Assembly (NCBI GenBank): GCA_038093515.1
Contig: JBBPSI010000005.1
Location: 369,334-433,333, forward strand
Direction: 5' to 3'
Length of the DNA stretch: 64,000 nt
Origin: Butyriboletus loyo
Taxonomy: Eukaryota; Basidiomycota; Agaricomycetes; Boletales; Boletaceae
Shown: positions 22,388 through 34,615 of the stretch, in pieces
Layout: the number at the start of each line of letters is the position of its first letter
Numbering within the stretch: the stretch's first letter is position 1
Position numbers and translations under genes: made by a program
Notes under the pieces: generated by a model
Seen by the model: the letters and a program-made list of their open reading frames with translations, nothing else
What the model was told of the DNA's origin: nothing
Databases searched by the model: none

Positions 22388-22551
22388 CCTTTAGTACGTG
22401 TACACCCCCCAACGCCGTCTTGTGCTATAGCTGGCTGCTTTGTTGGTCGATAACAAAGGAGTTCGGAAGATGAAAGCTCCTTTGTCCCCCGGGCCTCATC
22501 CGTTATATAGCCCAACCTCTCGTACCACACGGGGATCCCAGTTCTCTCTCA
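22388..22551. promoter_or_regulatory. Divergent promoter with TATA-like element
   Basis: 164 bp separate the FOL3 (minus) and MYND (plus) start codons. A TTATATAG element at 22503-22510 lies about 42 nt before the MYND start and, being nearly palindromic, also reads as a TATA-like box about 115 nt before the FOL3 start. Confidence 0.45.
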
Positions 22552-24663
22552 ATGTACGAAACAGAAATCGACGTCAGTGGCAAACGTCTGCCTTCACTTG
22601 ATGCTACCGCTGACCACGATCACCTCCTCAGGACGCAATCAAACAGCTCCAGGCCGGCTCGACCCGTGCTCCCGCTGATTTGACGTTCATAGCTCTTACA
22701 CGAGCTTGTACTTTAGAGCAATACGACCTGATCGCATCCGCCATTTACGCCGTCCTAGATGAAGCCCATCTTCAGACCTCAAAGAGGGACAAGAGTCTCC
22801 CTGTCCAAGAAGCCTTGTGCCTCGCCAGTCTGGCCTCCCTCATCGCCAAGTGCCATACGTATTCCGGCGTGCACGGCCCCCTCCAGACCCTGATGTTCCA
22901 TTGGGCCAAGCTCCATCGGTGGATCCTGTATCTGAAAAGCGATTTTGTAGACCAAGAGAGTATTGAGCTTTCATTTCGCCTCCTCGCGAAGAGATGCATT
23001 GTCGACTTCCTGGGCGTCTGCAATGATTCCTTCCTTCGTCACATATTCGACCCCATCGTCGCATCTCCGGGCATCGTCGCCACTCTCTTTTCCCTGTGGC
23101 GTTTGGAGACCCAGGACAACAGGTTCTCTCTCCCACTCGATCCGTTGTCCTATCCTACGTTTCATACACAAGCAACCCTGGATTCATGGATGTGCACGTT
23201 CTCGCAGCGAGAAAGTTGGGACTGGTCCGAGATCCTCTGTCCCTTCGGTGGCGAGGCCGACGCTCTCGCCGCCACCACTTTGGACCGCCTCCGACAGGAT
23301 GCTGCACGCATACCAGTCAACTATGACCTCGTCATCTGGGACATCCATCTCATCACAACCCTTTCCGTTAACGAGCTCATCCGTATCCCTCTTCTCAATC
23401 AGCACTCGATGGTGGTACTTACGAATGTCATTAATTCGATGGTGGGCCGGTATGCGATCATCAACCAACGTCCCCTCGTTGCCAAATGTATATCTTACGG
23501 ATATTGGTATATTCGCGCCTACGTGGAGTCTACCGAAGGACTACCTTGGGTCACACAAATTGTCGAAGCTGGCCTCTTGTCCGCTATGCTTTCCACAGAA
23601 CCATGGATCAGACACTTGGGCGGCCCGGATAGCGAAGACTGGGAACCTTTGTTTCTGCTGCTTGAGCTGATAATCCCCCAGTACTCGATGTACGGCTCTG
23701 TTCTGAAACCCATAATCAAGCGGTTGACGGCGATCGAAGCGGCTGGCTTACCAGGGAAACTCGATAAAGACGGTTTGCTATTCCAATCGTGGACCGAGTT
23801 CCAGACAGTCGTTCAGAATAGAGCGGCGCTATATAACTTGACTGTCAGCAACGAGACGTATATAGAATCTTGCCAGAATGCAAAGGTATGTTTACTGTCT
23901 CTTTTCCATTCGTCCGTAGCATCTACACGCCCCTGCTATATAGTGTGACAAGTCCGGACCTCCTGGGTCATTCAAAAGTTGCGCAGGCTGCCTCCACGTT
24001 CACTATTGCAGCAAGGAATGTCAAGTGTACGATTGGAAGAACGGCGGGCATCAAAAGTATTGCCGTGACATTCAAGCTCGTCATGCAGGTGAGTGAGAGA
24101 ACTTTTCGGATGTCAAGACTCTAAACACTGCGTCAGATGGTCTCGTATCGCGTCTATCAAAGCGCGACGTCCGTTTCATCAATCGGATCATCGCCCAGGA
24201 CCTGATTTCCTTCCGGGATCGCATCCAAAGTGCCGCCATGAACCTGAACCTTAATCCGGTGGTCATCGAGCTAGACTATACGGAAGTCCCCGTGGAGGTC
24301 GACATTGGTTCCGTGCGCACAGTGCCAGCGATGAAGACGTGCCAATGCGATGTACCCCTGGCTCAGAAATGGAAACATATGGTCGAGCTTGCGCAAAAGT
24401 CGACGTCAAAGAAGGTCCTCGTGCGCGCGCTCTTACCTGGAGGCACGTCTGAAAAGGTGAAGCTCCAGTGTCTGCCTCTCAAACGGGTTCTCGGAGACTA
24501 CAATCCCGCGATGGACGAGGAACCAATGTCGGAATTCGACGAAACATTCGATGTGCTGTACTCACGTGCCGGACAGTCATTTGGTGCTGTAGATGCCGCG
24601 TTTCCGTGCGAGGCATTAAGAGCAATCAAGGAAAGGACGGGCGTAGAGGGAGGAAAGCTCTGA
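22552..24663 (+). CDS. MYND zinc-finger protein
   Basis: Four exons (22552-22572, 22632-23885, 23944-24088, 24137-24663) give 648 residues; the first coding exon is only seven codons (MYETEID). The first ~440 residues are helical and unrecognised (e.g. LCLASLASLIAKCHTYSG). The MYND finger spans the second and third introns: cysteines in ESCQNAKCDKSG, SCAGCLHVHYCSKECQVYDW and the final HQKYCRDIQ. Then ~180 residues follow with no known fold. The pattern of an N-terminal helical region, MYND and short C-terminus is common in a large basidiomycete-expanded family that lacks the SET domain of SMYD methyltransferases; no SET motif is present here. MYND fingers bind proline-rich peptides, so a protein-interaction role is inferred only. 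Confidence 0.85.
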
Positions 24664-25112
24664 TGCAACTGACGAACCAAGTACCCATGTACATGTCATT
24701 TTACAGAACTTGTCTTCACAACCCGTCTATTTATTGCAGCTACCTTGACGTATTGTACTGCTACCAGCTTTTCCTATGGCGGTATAGACTGGACACTACT
24801 GATATCGACTGGGAACCGGACCCGGGAGTAAGGTCTGCGAGCAGCAGAGCCCGAAGGACGAAGTATGTAGAATGCGAATGTTCTGTGTACCCAGGTGCAA
24901 GGAAAGTCCAGTCGATAAATCATAATAAATGGGTTCTCGTTACAGTATGAAAAATGTATCGCAATGCAATGGTATAGGCATCAAAGCCAATGAGGAAACA
25001 AGAGCACTAAAACAAAGATCAAGAACACGTATTGGTCAATCTATTTAATGGGAACGAGTAACCGGCTTGCGCCCAAGTCGTTATATTTGGATTGCTGTAG
25101 GTGTTTAGATGT
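24664..25112. other. Convergent intergenic region, no gene seen
   Basis: Between the MYND gene and the KRE6/SKN1 gene, both ending here. Open frames on the plus strand have no family features. AT-rich stretches near 24920-25060 probably hold the two polyadenylation regions. Confidence 0.5.
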
Positions 25113-27466
25113 CTAGAAAACACTCGAGTTAGATGGCAACGCTTGGGTGACACCGAGTATCACGCACGAGTTGATATATGCTGCAGTCGGATAACCAGGA
25201 GGGTCGCAGGTCAATGCGTTTTGTATCCCCTGCCGTTGATATAGTCGAACGTAGTCGACATACATTGCACTAGGGAATTGAAGGGCACTATAATCCGCAC
25301 CCTGGAAGGCAGCTAAAGAAGGATCAGCAACTCCGCCGTACCGACACAAGAGAACCCTGCTCACGAGACATGCCCAAGTTGAGGATAATGAACTGCCAAA
25401 CGTCAGTCTAACCGCATTCCGACGTCGATCAAGGAACTGACCATCGGTTCTTCAGGAATCAGTCTTGAGCTGACCTCTGAGATTGAATCGGGTCCGACGG
25501 AGGCTGACGTTATTTTCCAAGTCTGCGCGCTTTCACTATACCAAGTGATGTATCCAGAGGCTCGATTACTGGGGTTCGACCAGTACTCAAATCCATATGT
25601 TGCGTAGTGTTGTCCGCCATAATTTTGACTATCGACATTAGTCAGTGCGGACAGAGCTTGCTGGTAAGTAGCGCCTTTGTATGAGTTTAAGACAGTAATA
25701 GCCGAATCGTTGACGGTAGTCGCCGGAGAAGCGTTGTTGAACTGGTATTGGTAGTTGTAAGGGGCAACTTGGAGACTCTGTGAGACTTGTCCTTGGAACG
25801 GGATCGTATTGACATCTATTTGGGCTTCCAAGATGTCGATTTCGGGTACACCGCGGCCCACATATCCGCTGCTTGTCGTTGGGCCGGGGTGGTCTGATTT
25901 GGGGCATGTACACGCAGAAAGCCGCTGGCCGGGCTGGTAACTCAGCGGGCCACCATTATAACCACCAGTAGCAGCCGCTGCCGGAGTACCATCGTAAGTC
26001 TGATTCGGAAGCGTTCCCACATCGCAACTGTCATAGCTGTACGGCCATGTGCCTATGAATAGAGACGGATAAGTGTGCTGTCCTAACAACGATAAGCATG
26101 GAGAAAGGCACACACCTTCCGTTGTTCCACCAAAACCAGGGCGTCCCTAACTCACTGGTAAGATCTGACAATCCATCGATCAAAAAGAACATACCAAATT
26201 GCCCATAGTCCATGCGCCTATTGCTGGTAAGGGGCGAATAGGATACAAAAGCGAACGAGGGACTCACCAGGCCAAAATCCTGGAGCCTGAGACGATCCTG
26301 GCAGACTGAGGCTAACTTCAAGATACCCGGTGGTAAAGCACAGCTTGTTCCATGAAGTTATCATACCTTTGTGACAAAGTCGGTAATGGAACAGAACATC
26401 CACAAGTCAATCACATACCACTCATGAAGTTCAAATTGTGAGTGGGTTGTTCGGTGATCGTGATTACCAGCTTTCCGTCTTGTGTCGTCACCGCCTTGAG
26501 AGACCAGTTAAAGGTTATCATTACGCTTGATCAGGATGTCGACATACCTGAGGATCATACCACTCCAAGTCAGCCGTCGGCCTGCGCGTAGACTGATATG
26601 AGTGCCCGAAGTCACCTCTACACTCGTTAGCCGGTGGAACTCACCAGTAGTGCAAGTCGGCTGCTTCCCAAAAAGGATCATCGCCTGGCCAAAAAGTTCG
26701 ACCGTTTATGTTGAATTCATCGCTAAACACGAGTTGGTATGTATAACCATCGCTCCCAACCCGATATTGTGCGGACGAGGGCGTGTCGGGATCAATGGGT
26801 CTCGGCAGGCCAGGAAGACTTGGTACTTGACCAGTATAGTTGATACCACCGAGGTTGTACCCAGATGATGAGCTTGCGGCTGTCGTGTAGTAGTGGATGA
26901 TAGGATAGCCAGCGAAGAGAGTTATCAAGCCGACCACGAGGACAAGGAGGGCTAAGGCGTTTGCCCACCCTCGAGCGGAGAAGAAAGTAAAGGAACTATC
27001 GAGCGCTGCGTCCTGTACGGGATCAGGGTTATGGAGGGCGTCGTCCAGATCGGGATCCCTTGTATCCCACATATACGGGGGTACCGAAGAGGAATTTGCT
27101 GTGGGTGCACTGGGCATTTTCTCTCCACCAGCCAAGGAGGAGACTTCCGAAGGGGCAGCACTGAATCGAGTGTTCTGAAAAGCGTTGTCTCGGGCCGTCG
27201 ATGGGTTGTACTACAAGGCAAGGGATTGAGAGAGTTATTTAAAGAGGTGGAGCGAGACACACGGAATATGGGCCATAGGCACCACCAATCACACCGGTGG
27301 CGACACCTTGAGCGATAGTACCTCTTCCTGACTGAAACTGGCTGTTGAGAGAGGATGACCGGGCGGGGGGCCTGGGGGCTGTCTGTGAGCCGTGCATACT
27401 TGGTGGTTGAGGACTCTGTGGGACAGCGTAGTATTCCTGCGCACTCTGGGATGGTTTGCGCTGCAT
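25113..27466 (-). CDS. KRE6: Kre6/Skn1 beta-1,6-glucan synthesis protein (GH16 fold)
   Basis: Type II membrane protein of the secretory pathway needed for beta-1,6-glucan in the cell wall. The start MQRKPSQSAQEYYAVPQSPQ at 27466 leads a Ser/Gln-rich cytosolic tail, then one transmembrane segment (ALALLVLVVGLITLFAGYPI), then the lumenal GH16-like domain: DGYTYQLVFSDEFNINGRTF, FWEAADLHYW, GTWPYSYDSCDVGTLPNQTY, and the signature VPEIDILEAQID with the E-x-D-x-x-E acids kept. Next come GFEYWSNPSNRASGYITWYS, IPEEPM joined by introns to FIILNLGMS, and the Kre6-specific end FPSAMYVDYVRLYQR with CDPPGYPTAAYINSC. N-glycosylation sequons are frequent. Basidiomycetes usually have several paralogues, so KRE6 versus SKN1 is arbitrary. 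At 27602 AOS1 ends 136 bp upstream, in tandem. Confidence 0.92.
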
Positions 27467-27601
27467 GGACGTTGAGGGGAGAAGAGCAGACGGAGCACGG
27501 GAACAAACGACACTCGAGCTGCGCCAAACGTGGCTATCCCAACTTGGACTGACACAGCGTGACACAACATCCCTCGGTGGGAGTCTCGACTGGATTGTAC
27601 A

Positions 27602-29051
27602 CTACATATTCATTCGACACACCGTACCACTACCGCTCGTTCCATCGAACACAAACAGGTTGGCTATCGGCGCTTCTCGTGCAGCCAGCGCTTTCAAGAT
27701 ATCCTGAGCCAGCATTCCACCAACGACAGCACATACCGGCGAAAATTCATGAGAGGCCGCCGTGGACAGCGTCCTACAAAGACAACGTCAGCATCACACT
27801 GCTCCGATGTACATCATGGCACTCACTCGATCAGTTCCCGTGGCATGGTATCAAGCACTTGTTTGTTTACACCAGATGTCTCCAACAACGAATTGGCCAT
27901 CGACAGAAGTTGTGGCGCTTCCTCCAATCTCTCCGGAATTTTCCCAGAGTGGGTGTACTGGTACTCCCAGATGGCTTCATCATCCACGTCAGCACTCGGT
28001 GGCAATGATGTCTAATTCAACACACCCAGTATCGCATGTACGACGGCCGGATTAAGCTCCTTCGTCTGTCTTCTGGTCAAAGTAGACCATCGGTGGCGCA
28101 AGGCCATGTGCAAAGGTGAGTACACCGCACTAGCTTTTACATTGCGGGGTGCATCACTCGGAGCAGATCGATCGCTATCCCATTCGGTAAACGACAACGA
28201 ATAAATTTAGATCAAGAGCAAATACTCACGGGGAAATGTAATCATGCTTGAGTAGATCGCAGAAAATGTAACCAATCAGACCAAAAGTGCCACCGGCGTA
28301 AAATGGTTTCCCGAAACGCCGGCAGACTTCGTTCATACGGATCTTGAGAAACAGGGCCAGTCAGCATGGTGAAGGCGACGAGTCTATGAATACATAGCGT
28401 GTCTCACTAGTCCTTCACGATCCCAATCGGTCACGCAGACAAGGTCGACGCCCCTGACTAATGCATCAAGTGACTCCCACTCTTGCAGCACGTCGTGGCT
28501 TAGCGCCTGAATGGTGACGAGCGGATTTAGACTTTCTATCCGGGTCTTAGCGGCATCCACTCTCTGTCGGAAAATAGCTTCATCAGTCTGCAACGCCACT
28601 CGGAGAAAAACGTGACCATAACCTTTTTCCCTACATCATCGTCTCGGAAAAAGAAACCTGTGCCAAGATCCTCTTCGCTGACGTCGTCCGTGTCAACGAT
28701 GACAAGCTTTCCAATTCCGGCGAGGACGATGTTCTTGATGGCCTCGGTTGCGGTTCCCCGTAACCGGACGATCAGAATGGTCGCATTTCGCATTCTGTAC
28801 CGCCAAATGGTCAGTCTCGGGACTGGAGGTCATACGTACTCGAGAATTCACCGTTGCTGAGCTTCGAGACCCCATAGCCGTATTTGGCGATCGTAGACAG
28901 CAGCTTCATCTACAAGAAATGAATCCGGTACAGGAAATAAGCAAGGACGCGTTCATCGTCAGAAACCTGAAGAACGGTAACCCAGCGTGAACTTACCCTC
29001 CGTGATCTGGACAGGATTCGATTTGGTGCTACCCTCGTAGTCCGATGACAT
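27602..29051 (-). CDS. AOS1: SUMO-activating enzyme subunit 1 (Aos1)
   Basis: Non-catalytic half of the SUMO E1 heterodimer Aos1-Uba2, which adenylates SUMO. The start MSSDYEGSTKSNPVQITEDE at 29051 is followed after introns by AAVYDRQIRLWGLEAQQRMR, the universal E1 N-terminal block, then ATEAIKNIVLAGIGKLVIVD and DDVSEEDLGTGFFF, which match Aos1 better than Ula1. RVDAAKTRIESLNPLVTI follows, then VCVTDWDREGL and NEVCRRFGKPFYAGGTFGLI. The C-terminus SPVCAVVGGMLAQDILKALA and PIANLFVFDGTSGSG is the Aos1 end. As expected for this subunit there is no active-site cysteine domain. At least six introns. The spelling of the exons around 28190-28250 is approximate. Confidence 0.92.
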
Positions 29052-29583
29052 GTTGGTGTGCAATTTGCGTCAAGGGACAGTCGCTCTTCGTGCTTGCTCG
29101 TACTAAGGAGAAAGTGGGAGTGCTCGCCATCATCATGACACGTGATCAAGGTGAACCGATTCAGAACTGGCTCACTCAGCAGCAGAAGCTCATCGACTCT
29201 GTCTCTCACTGTCAATCCTCTCGAACAATCGGGGGTCGCGAGTTGCGTCGGAAGAGTGTTAATAATAACCACGTCGAGTTAGTCGGTGGGGTTGTTCATA
29301 TACGTACAGTTTTTATCGCTTCCATCGAGGTATCGAATTTACACTAAGGGATATAGAAATGATGCACGTAACGATCGTATAGTGCTAGAAGCACGCCAAA
29401 ACACAGGGACATCACAAAACTCGGAAAGCAAACAGAGCACGAGGGTAGAAAAGAGTAGCGTCAGATTATAGGTATCCCTCCAGCACTTGATGTACCATCT
29501 CGGTCATCATCCACGCTATCCATGGTAAACTCGGCGCCAGATAGGGTTCAGTGAGAGAAACTCACAGATAATTCCGTTCAATC
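29052..29583. other. AOS1 promoter / regulator 3'UTR, no gene seen
   Basis: Both neighbours lie on the minus strand. This ~530 bp should hold the AOS1 promoter and the 3'UTR of the Zn2Cys6 gene. Two plus-strand open frames (29045-29347, 29286-29471) have no family features. No TATA box stands out. Confidence 0.4.
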
Positions 29584-32132
29584 TCAGACAGAATTGACAG
29601 GAAATCCCCTAGAATGGCAAGCGTGGTTAGTGAGTCAGTACAGTGGTGATAAAGATCACTTGCAAAGAAATGCATGCGCCCGCGCAGCAGATGCAGGGGC
29701 AGTCTCTGCTTTGCGGACCGCTTCAAGTAACGTAGAGGCGACAAACCGTACTTTGTGGACCTGTAGAGTGTCAGATGCTGGAAAACGCCAAGGATGGAAG
29801 CTGTAAGGTCTCACCAATGAGGGTCCGTTGGTAGCTATTGACTGAATAGGTATGCTGCCGAGGTTTTCAGCATCATACGATCTCGGCATGAAATGGAAGT
29901 CACTAGTCACCTGTGAAGAATGTTAAGAAGATCACTTGCAACAGCCTCTCGGTCTTCCGCGACCTGATGCTCGTCGATGTTTCCTTGCAAAGAGATCACA
30001 AGTTCATCGCGGTACTGCTCAATAACAAATCGGACGAGTTGCTGGGGCACCGCTAATTACCAAACCATGTAGCAAAGCAATAGCAAAGGGAAATTTACCT
30101 GGGTCACGTAGAGATTTGCTTGCATGACTAGAAACGGATTTAACGCATTTGCACGGGAAGCCTTTGGGTTGTCGAAAAAGTCTCTCACTTCCGCGAACGT
30201 GGCCTGCCTAAAGCCAGCACCCCCGTATTCAGCTGAGAGGTGGTTGTGTTGGTGAGTCTGCTTTAGACGAAGTGGTTCCGGTGCATGCGTAAGGGCTCCT
30301 AGGATACGCGAATGCAACGACTGGACCTCTTCAAGACGTGCCGTAGCAAACTGCCCCTGGGGAGGCGATCGCTTGTCTACCCTGATGCGGACCAGTATTT
30401 CTCCCAGTAGAGCAAATATTCGAGATATATAATTTAGGCCGGACACAGTCGCTGTCTTTCCATGTGGCTGGGGCAAATATGCACTAGGTGTAATGCTGGG
30501 CAGAGAGCACAAGAGCAGAGCGGAGTTTAGCTAACGGTCATTTTTGCAAAGGAGATACGCACTATACATCGTCGAGCTCCTTGGGGAAATGGACTGTACA
30601 GTCTTCGTCACGAAGACAGATTGGTCGTCCCAACAGAATTGACATGGATTTGTCAGCTGAGTATTGAGGGATGGAGAAATTACGTTTGCTTGAAGCAGAT
30701 AGAATGTATACATACCACCGAAAAGTAGCCAAAAAGTCCTGCGGCGGACCTCGCATTCGATGGGGTCCAATCCTTCGTAGGAAGCTTCTTCATGCATACG
30801 GAGGGTGACAGCGATATGGGCAGCCTCTCCAAAGGCTGCATGTTGCGTCGCGTCATGTCCTTCGCAAAAGTGGTAGATACAATCGCTAAGGAAAATTCGG
30901 ATCACATCGCCAAGGCAGGAAGAAAGTCTTACAAATAGCGAACGACGACGTGCATGGACGTGGGACGATCATACGAAACGATTGTGATATACCGACTGGC
31001 TTCGTAACAAGTCTGAGCAAGCTTCCGGACGACAGAGCGTTCCATGGGAAGATATGACCTCGGGACTTGTACAAGAGTAGAGGCGACTGTTGACATGACT
31101 AGGGCGAAGAACAAGGGATCCCGCTCTTCCCTGTGCAAATGTAGGTCGGCCATGAACGATGGCTTGTGAACACAGGGAGTGAGTGGGTAAACGAAATCGA
31201 AGAAAAGGGCGATGATGAGAGATATGGTGTCCCTGTGAGCGATGTCTTCTAAGCGATACGGGCGGTAGTAGTATGAAAGAGGGGGAATAGCCGTTGGGGG
31301 GAGGAAAGGCAACGACTGATGGTGTTTGTACGACCAGTTGTGGGCAGAAAATGAGCCATAAGGTTCGGAAGAAGCGTATTGTCGAGTGTCTTCGCCCTTT
31401 GGTGTGAGGACTGAATTTGCAGTGGAATCGCGCGAACCGTTGAACGAGTTCTGCGAGACGGGGCTCACGGGGGAATAGTGGAAAGCGTCTGCTGCAATAG
31501 GGTAACTGGAGGGTGGTATGATGGAGGGGGCTGTTTGAATTTGTGTGAGGGACGAGTTGAGGTAGGAAGATGGAGCTGGTTGTGAGAGTGGAGGGGAGGC
31601 ATGGATCCGGGTGGGACTAGCGAGGGGGCCGTGGGCCGAAACATCAGGGGCAGTGGTATCTGGTTGGGAAATTTCGGCGGAGGCGGCAGCGGCGGTGGCG
31701 ACCTCTTGTAGACGACGCAAGTACCTAGCGAAACGATCAACAGGGGGTCTGTGGACGGAGAATAGCGCACAGATTTGGAGGGCCTCTTTTCTTGGGCTGG
31801 TAGTCATAGGTACAGGGGATACCGAGTGCGATGCAGTGTTTGCATGATTGCTTGGGATCGTCTGGGTTTTCTTTGGCACAACGAACCTTGCGAGCTCTGC
31901 AGGCATCACAACCTGATGTCAAGCGTAAAGGGAAGGCGGGATGACGTGATGCGGGGTAGACGCACTCTGAGATTGCCGCCTGTGGAGAAGATGATAGGGA
32001 GGGAGTCAGTGATGGATCGAATAAAAAAAGGGAAAGATTAACATGGCACGCTAGATGGAGGTTGGAAGGGAAGGGAGGGGAGCGTTGGGAGGGGCAGTCC
32101 GGCGAGACGGTGGAGGGAGGGAATATGAACAC
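29584..32132 (-). CDS. Zn2Cys6 transcription factor with Fungal_trans domain
   Basis: Sequence-specific regulator. The zinc cluster SGCDACRARKVRC...QSCKHCIALGIPC has spacing C-x2-C-x6-C-x11-C-x2-C-x6-C and is followed by the basic linker YQPKKRGPPN. After an intron come a coiled linker, a Ser/Pro-rich low-complexity stretch, and the middle homology region: IALFFDFVYPLTPCVHKPSF, VRKLAQTCYEASRYITIVSY, AAFGEAAHIAVTLRMHEEAS, ECEVRRRTFWLLFGG and KSMSILLGRPICL. Those make it a PF04082-type factor; target genes cannot be inferred. The first ATG of the open frame is at 32132 and gives an unusual Pro/Ser/Phe-rich leader, so a shorter or spliced N-terminus is possible. The 3' end is uncertain: reading on stops at 29656, splicing one intron stops at 29584. 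Confidence 0.82.
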
Positions 32133-32215
32133 ACTTGGGAAATCTTCGGCCTGTCATTTCTCGGCGAGGGTGGAAGGCTCATCATTATTTTATTATTTTT
32201 AAGTGGTCATGTTAT

Positions 32216-34615
32216 CTACACCGAGTCGCCCCTCTCCCCCAGCGCACGCAGCATCGCCCGTCCCCGTCCCCGGTCGAGTCTCCCCTCTGCGCAGTGTCGC
32301 CGGACCATAAACCCAATCGCGCGTCGCTGCTTCCTCTGCTCCCCGTCCCCCCACTCCGTCTTGCCCCGCATCAGACGCGCCCAGAAGTTGAACGCCATCG
32401 TCGGATCTTCCAAGTGCAGGCACGCGACAATGCAGCACTTCCCCACGTTCGGTGTGTGCACAGCGCTCCACTCCCCTGTCGTTCGCACAACCTCCCATGC
32501 CTGTCGCACATTAGCCTCCAGCCGTTCATCGTCCGTGCCCTCTCTGACCGCCACGCTCGCCTGGATTAGCGACACCGTTGTCTTCGACGATAGCGACACA
32601 CCAGCTGCTCGTGCCCGATCAAGTAGTTCCGTCACCAGCTCGGCGTCTCCGTGCACGATCGCCTCATGCAACACGGTGCCAAATGTGACCTCGTCCGGTC
32701 GCAATCCCTGATCGACCATCCGGTACACCATTTGACACGCTGCCCTCGGTGATTGGCGTGCCATCGCAGAAAGCGCAACGTTGATGTCATGTTGGTCTGG
32801 GATTTCTCGTCGTCCAACTAACACTCGCAGCGGACGAAGCCCCTCGCCCATCTCCCCGAGCATGAAATATCCCCGCGCAAGCGCACTCAGGTCGAAGTGA
32901 TTTGCTTCTTCCAGTGGTAGTATCGACTCCCGAAATGCCCCCAGAACTTGACGGGCAAACCGGTAGTAATTCGTTTCCCTCTTCTCGTCCATGTCCGAAC
33001 ACCCGTCATCCACACGAGGCCCTCGGATAATCTTCGACTCCAGCTTCGCCCGTATCCACGAGTCGCGCCGAGTGAATAGACTAACCACCCGGAGCATCGT
33101 TGCTGCGTTCCTAACCACGAACTCGTGTCCATAGCCCACCGAATATCTCTCCCAAAGAGCGCGCGCTTCCGTCGCGAATCCCTGGCTGGCAGTCAAAGCA
33201 ATGAAACGACCCCGATCGTAACTAGGTATGAGCTCCGACGTATCAACAACTTGTTTAGCCAGAGAACGCGCGAGATGCACGTTATGTTTTTGTCTGATGA
33301 GATATGTCATTAACCACGTTATCGTCGCGCCTTGGGGTGACGGGTAATCCCTCATCGTTTTGACTCGGCGAGATTGGGTGTGACTGTAGAAAACGTGTGC
33401 GGATTCGTAGTTACCCACACGCCGTGCCCGGCTATAGAAGAGATGGATGGTTTTGGTGGGAATCGTTATACCACAGCGAGGATCCACAAGATGGCACATG
33501 AGCCAAGAACATGCCTTGAACTGCGTGGGAGAACATCTCTCCAGAGCAGCATGCAGAAGTTCTAGCGCAAGGGGTTCCAGATCTTGTTTGAGCGAATCTT
33601 GCGAGTTCATGATTGACGCAATGAACCCCACACCACGATGATGCCAATCCCAATGCAGGCAAGCACGAGCCAGCGTAGACCTCACAATTACTGCGAAATC
33701 GTGCGCGAGCGGAGACGGGACCTCGACCAGGAACGCTTCGGCAGGTATATGACCACAATCGGAGAGTGTTTGGAAAAGTTCAAAAGCTTCACGATATCGC
33801 TGAAGCGATACGAACTTGTCGATTAATGCGTATGCGAGGGAAGTAGCTTCGGGGGGTCGGGAAGAAACAGCCTTTGCTCCCGTAGGCGACTGGAGCGATG
33901 CGAGGTGTTTCAGGAAAGGATCGAGGACAAAATGTGTCAAGGTCTGGTCAAGGGTTTCCGAAGTCGTATCATCTATGATGGATTTCATTACGTGCAACGC
34001 TGCTGGTGCGGGTAAGACCGGGGGTCGGTCTTGGCGGAGGATGATTGTGAGTAGGGATAGTGTCGTCTGTGTGTCTAATAGACTGGAATATCGGCGAGGG
34101 ACGCAGAGGAGGGAAACAGCTACCTCCGCACGCTGCTGTTCGTGAAGTAGATGGTCGTCCAGTACGTCTGCTGTAAGACTAGCCACAATGATCTGAGATC
34201 CATGCTTGACAGCTCCCTCTGCGAGGCGGCAGAGGACGTCGGTTGGCAGAGAGGCAGACAATGTGGGACCTTGGGCGCGTAATTCTGCGTAGGCATCAAA
34301 AGGGCCATGCTTGGTTTTCTCAGACATGACCTGGTTCGCCACCAGTTTAGAATCTTTTTCCGTCTTTGGCACCGAGTAACGCGATATACGCAACACTCTC
34401 TCCAACAAGGCTGCTCTTGAATCTGAGGGCGGGTCATCGGGTCTGATGGCGGATGGCTGTATGACAACCTTCGGAAAACTCTCGCGAGTGACAAGACCGG
34501 CATAGCTGTATCTGAGATTAAGTGATGTTCTGTCACGGACATGACCTTGGATGCGTCGTTGGACGGAAGCTGAGTTGGAGGCATACGCTCGGAGGATACG
34601 GCGACAAAGTAACAT
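32216..34615 (-). CDS. Pentatricopeptide-repeat protein, probably mitochondrial
   Basis: A single intronless frame of 799 codons. The N-terminus MLLCRRILRAYASNSASVQR is Arg-rich without acidic residues, like a mitochondrial presequence. Helical-hairpin repeats occur through the C-terminal half: SLAYALIDKFVSLQRYREAF, DINVALSAMARQSPRAACQM with the plant-like PPR phrase VDQGLRPDEVTFGTVLHEAI, then ELVTELLDRARAAGVSLSS. PPR proteins bind organellar RNA and act in its processing, stability or translation; the specific RNA target cannot be told. Lack of introns while neighbours have many is notable but common for fungal PPR genes. Its stop lies only 83 bp from the start of the downstream Zn2Cys6 gene. 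Divergent from GRASP. Confidence 0.85.
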   Translation of the reverse strand: MLLCRRILRAYASNSASVQRRIQGHVRDRTSLNLRYSYAGLVTRESFPKVVIQPSAIRPDDPPSDSRAALLERVLRISRYSVPKTEKDSKLVANQVMSEKTKHGPFDAYAELRAQGPTLSASLPTDVLCRLAEGAVKHGSQIIVASLTADVLDDHLLHEQQRAEVAVSLLCVPRRYSSLLDTQTTLSLLTIILRQDRPPVLPAPAALHVMKSIIDDTTSETLDQTLTHFVLDPFLKHLASLQSPTGAKAVSSRPPEATSLAYALIDKFVSLQRYREAFELFQTLSDCGHIPAEAFLVEVPSPLAHDFAVIVRSTLARACLHWDWHHRGVGFIASIMNSQDSLKQDLEPLALELLHAALERCSPTQFKACSWLMCHLVDPRCGITIPTKTIHLFYSRARRVGNYESAHVFYSHTQSRRVKTMRDYPSPQGATITWLMTYLIRQKHNVHLARSLAKQVVDTSELIPSYDRGRFIALTASQGFATEARALWERYSVGYGHEFVVRNAATMLRVVSLFTRRDSWIRAKLESKIIRGPRVDDGCSDMDEKRETNYYRFARQVLGAFRESILPLEEANHFDLSALARGYFMLGEMGEGLRPLRVLVGRREIPDQHDINVALSAMARQSPRAACQMVYRMVDQGLRPDEVTFGTVLHEAIVHGDAELVTELLDRARAAGVSLSSKTTVSLIQASVAVREGTDDERLEANVRQAWEVVRTTGEWSAVHTPNVGKCCIVACLHLEDPTMAFNFWARLMRGKTEWGDGEQRKQRRAIGFMVRRHCAEGRLDRGRGRAMLRALGERGDSV

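Noticed and set aside
22963..23670. 235-codon plus-strand frame
   Set aside because: Alternative frame of the MYND gene's large exon; the main frame is continuous with the zinc finger.
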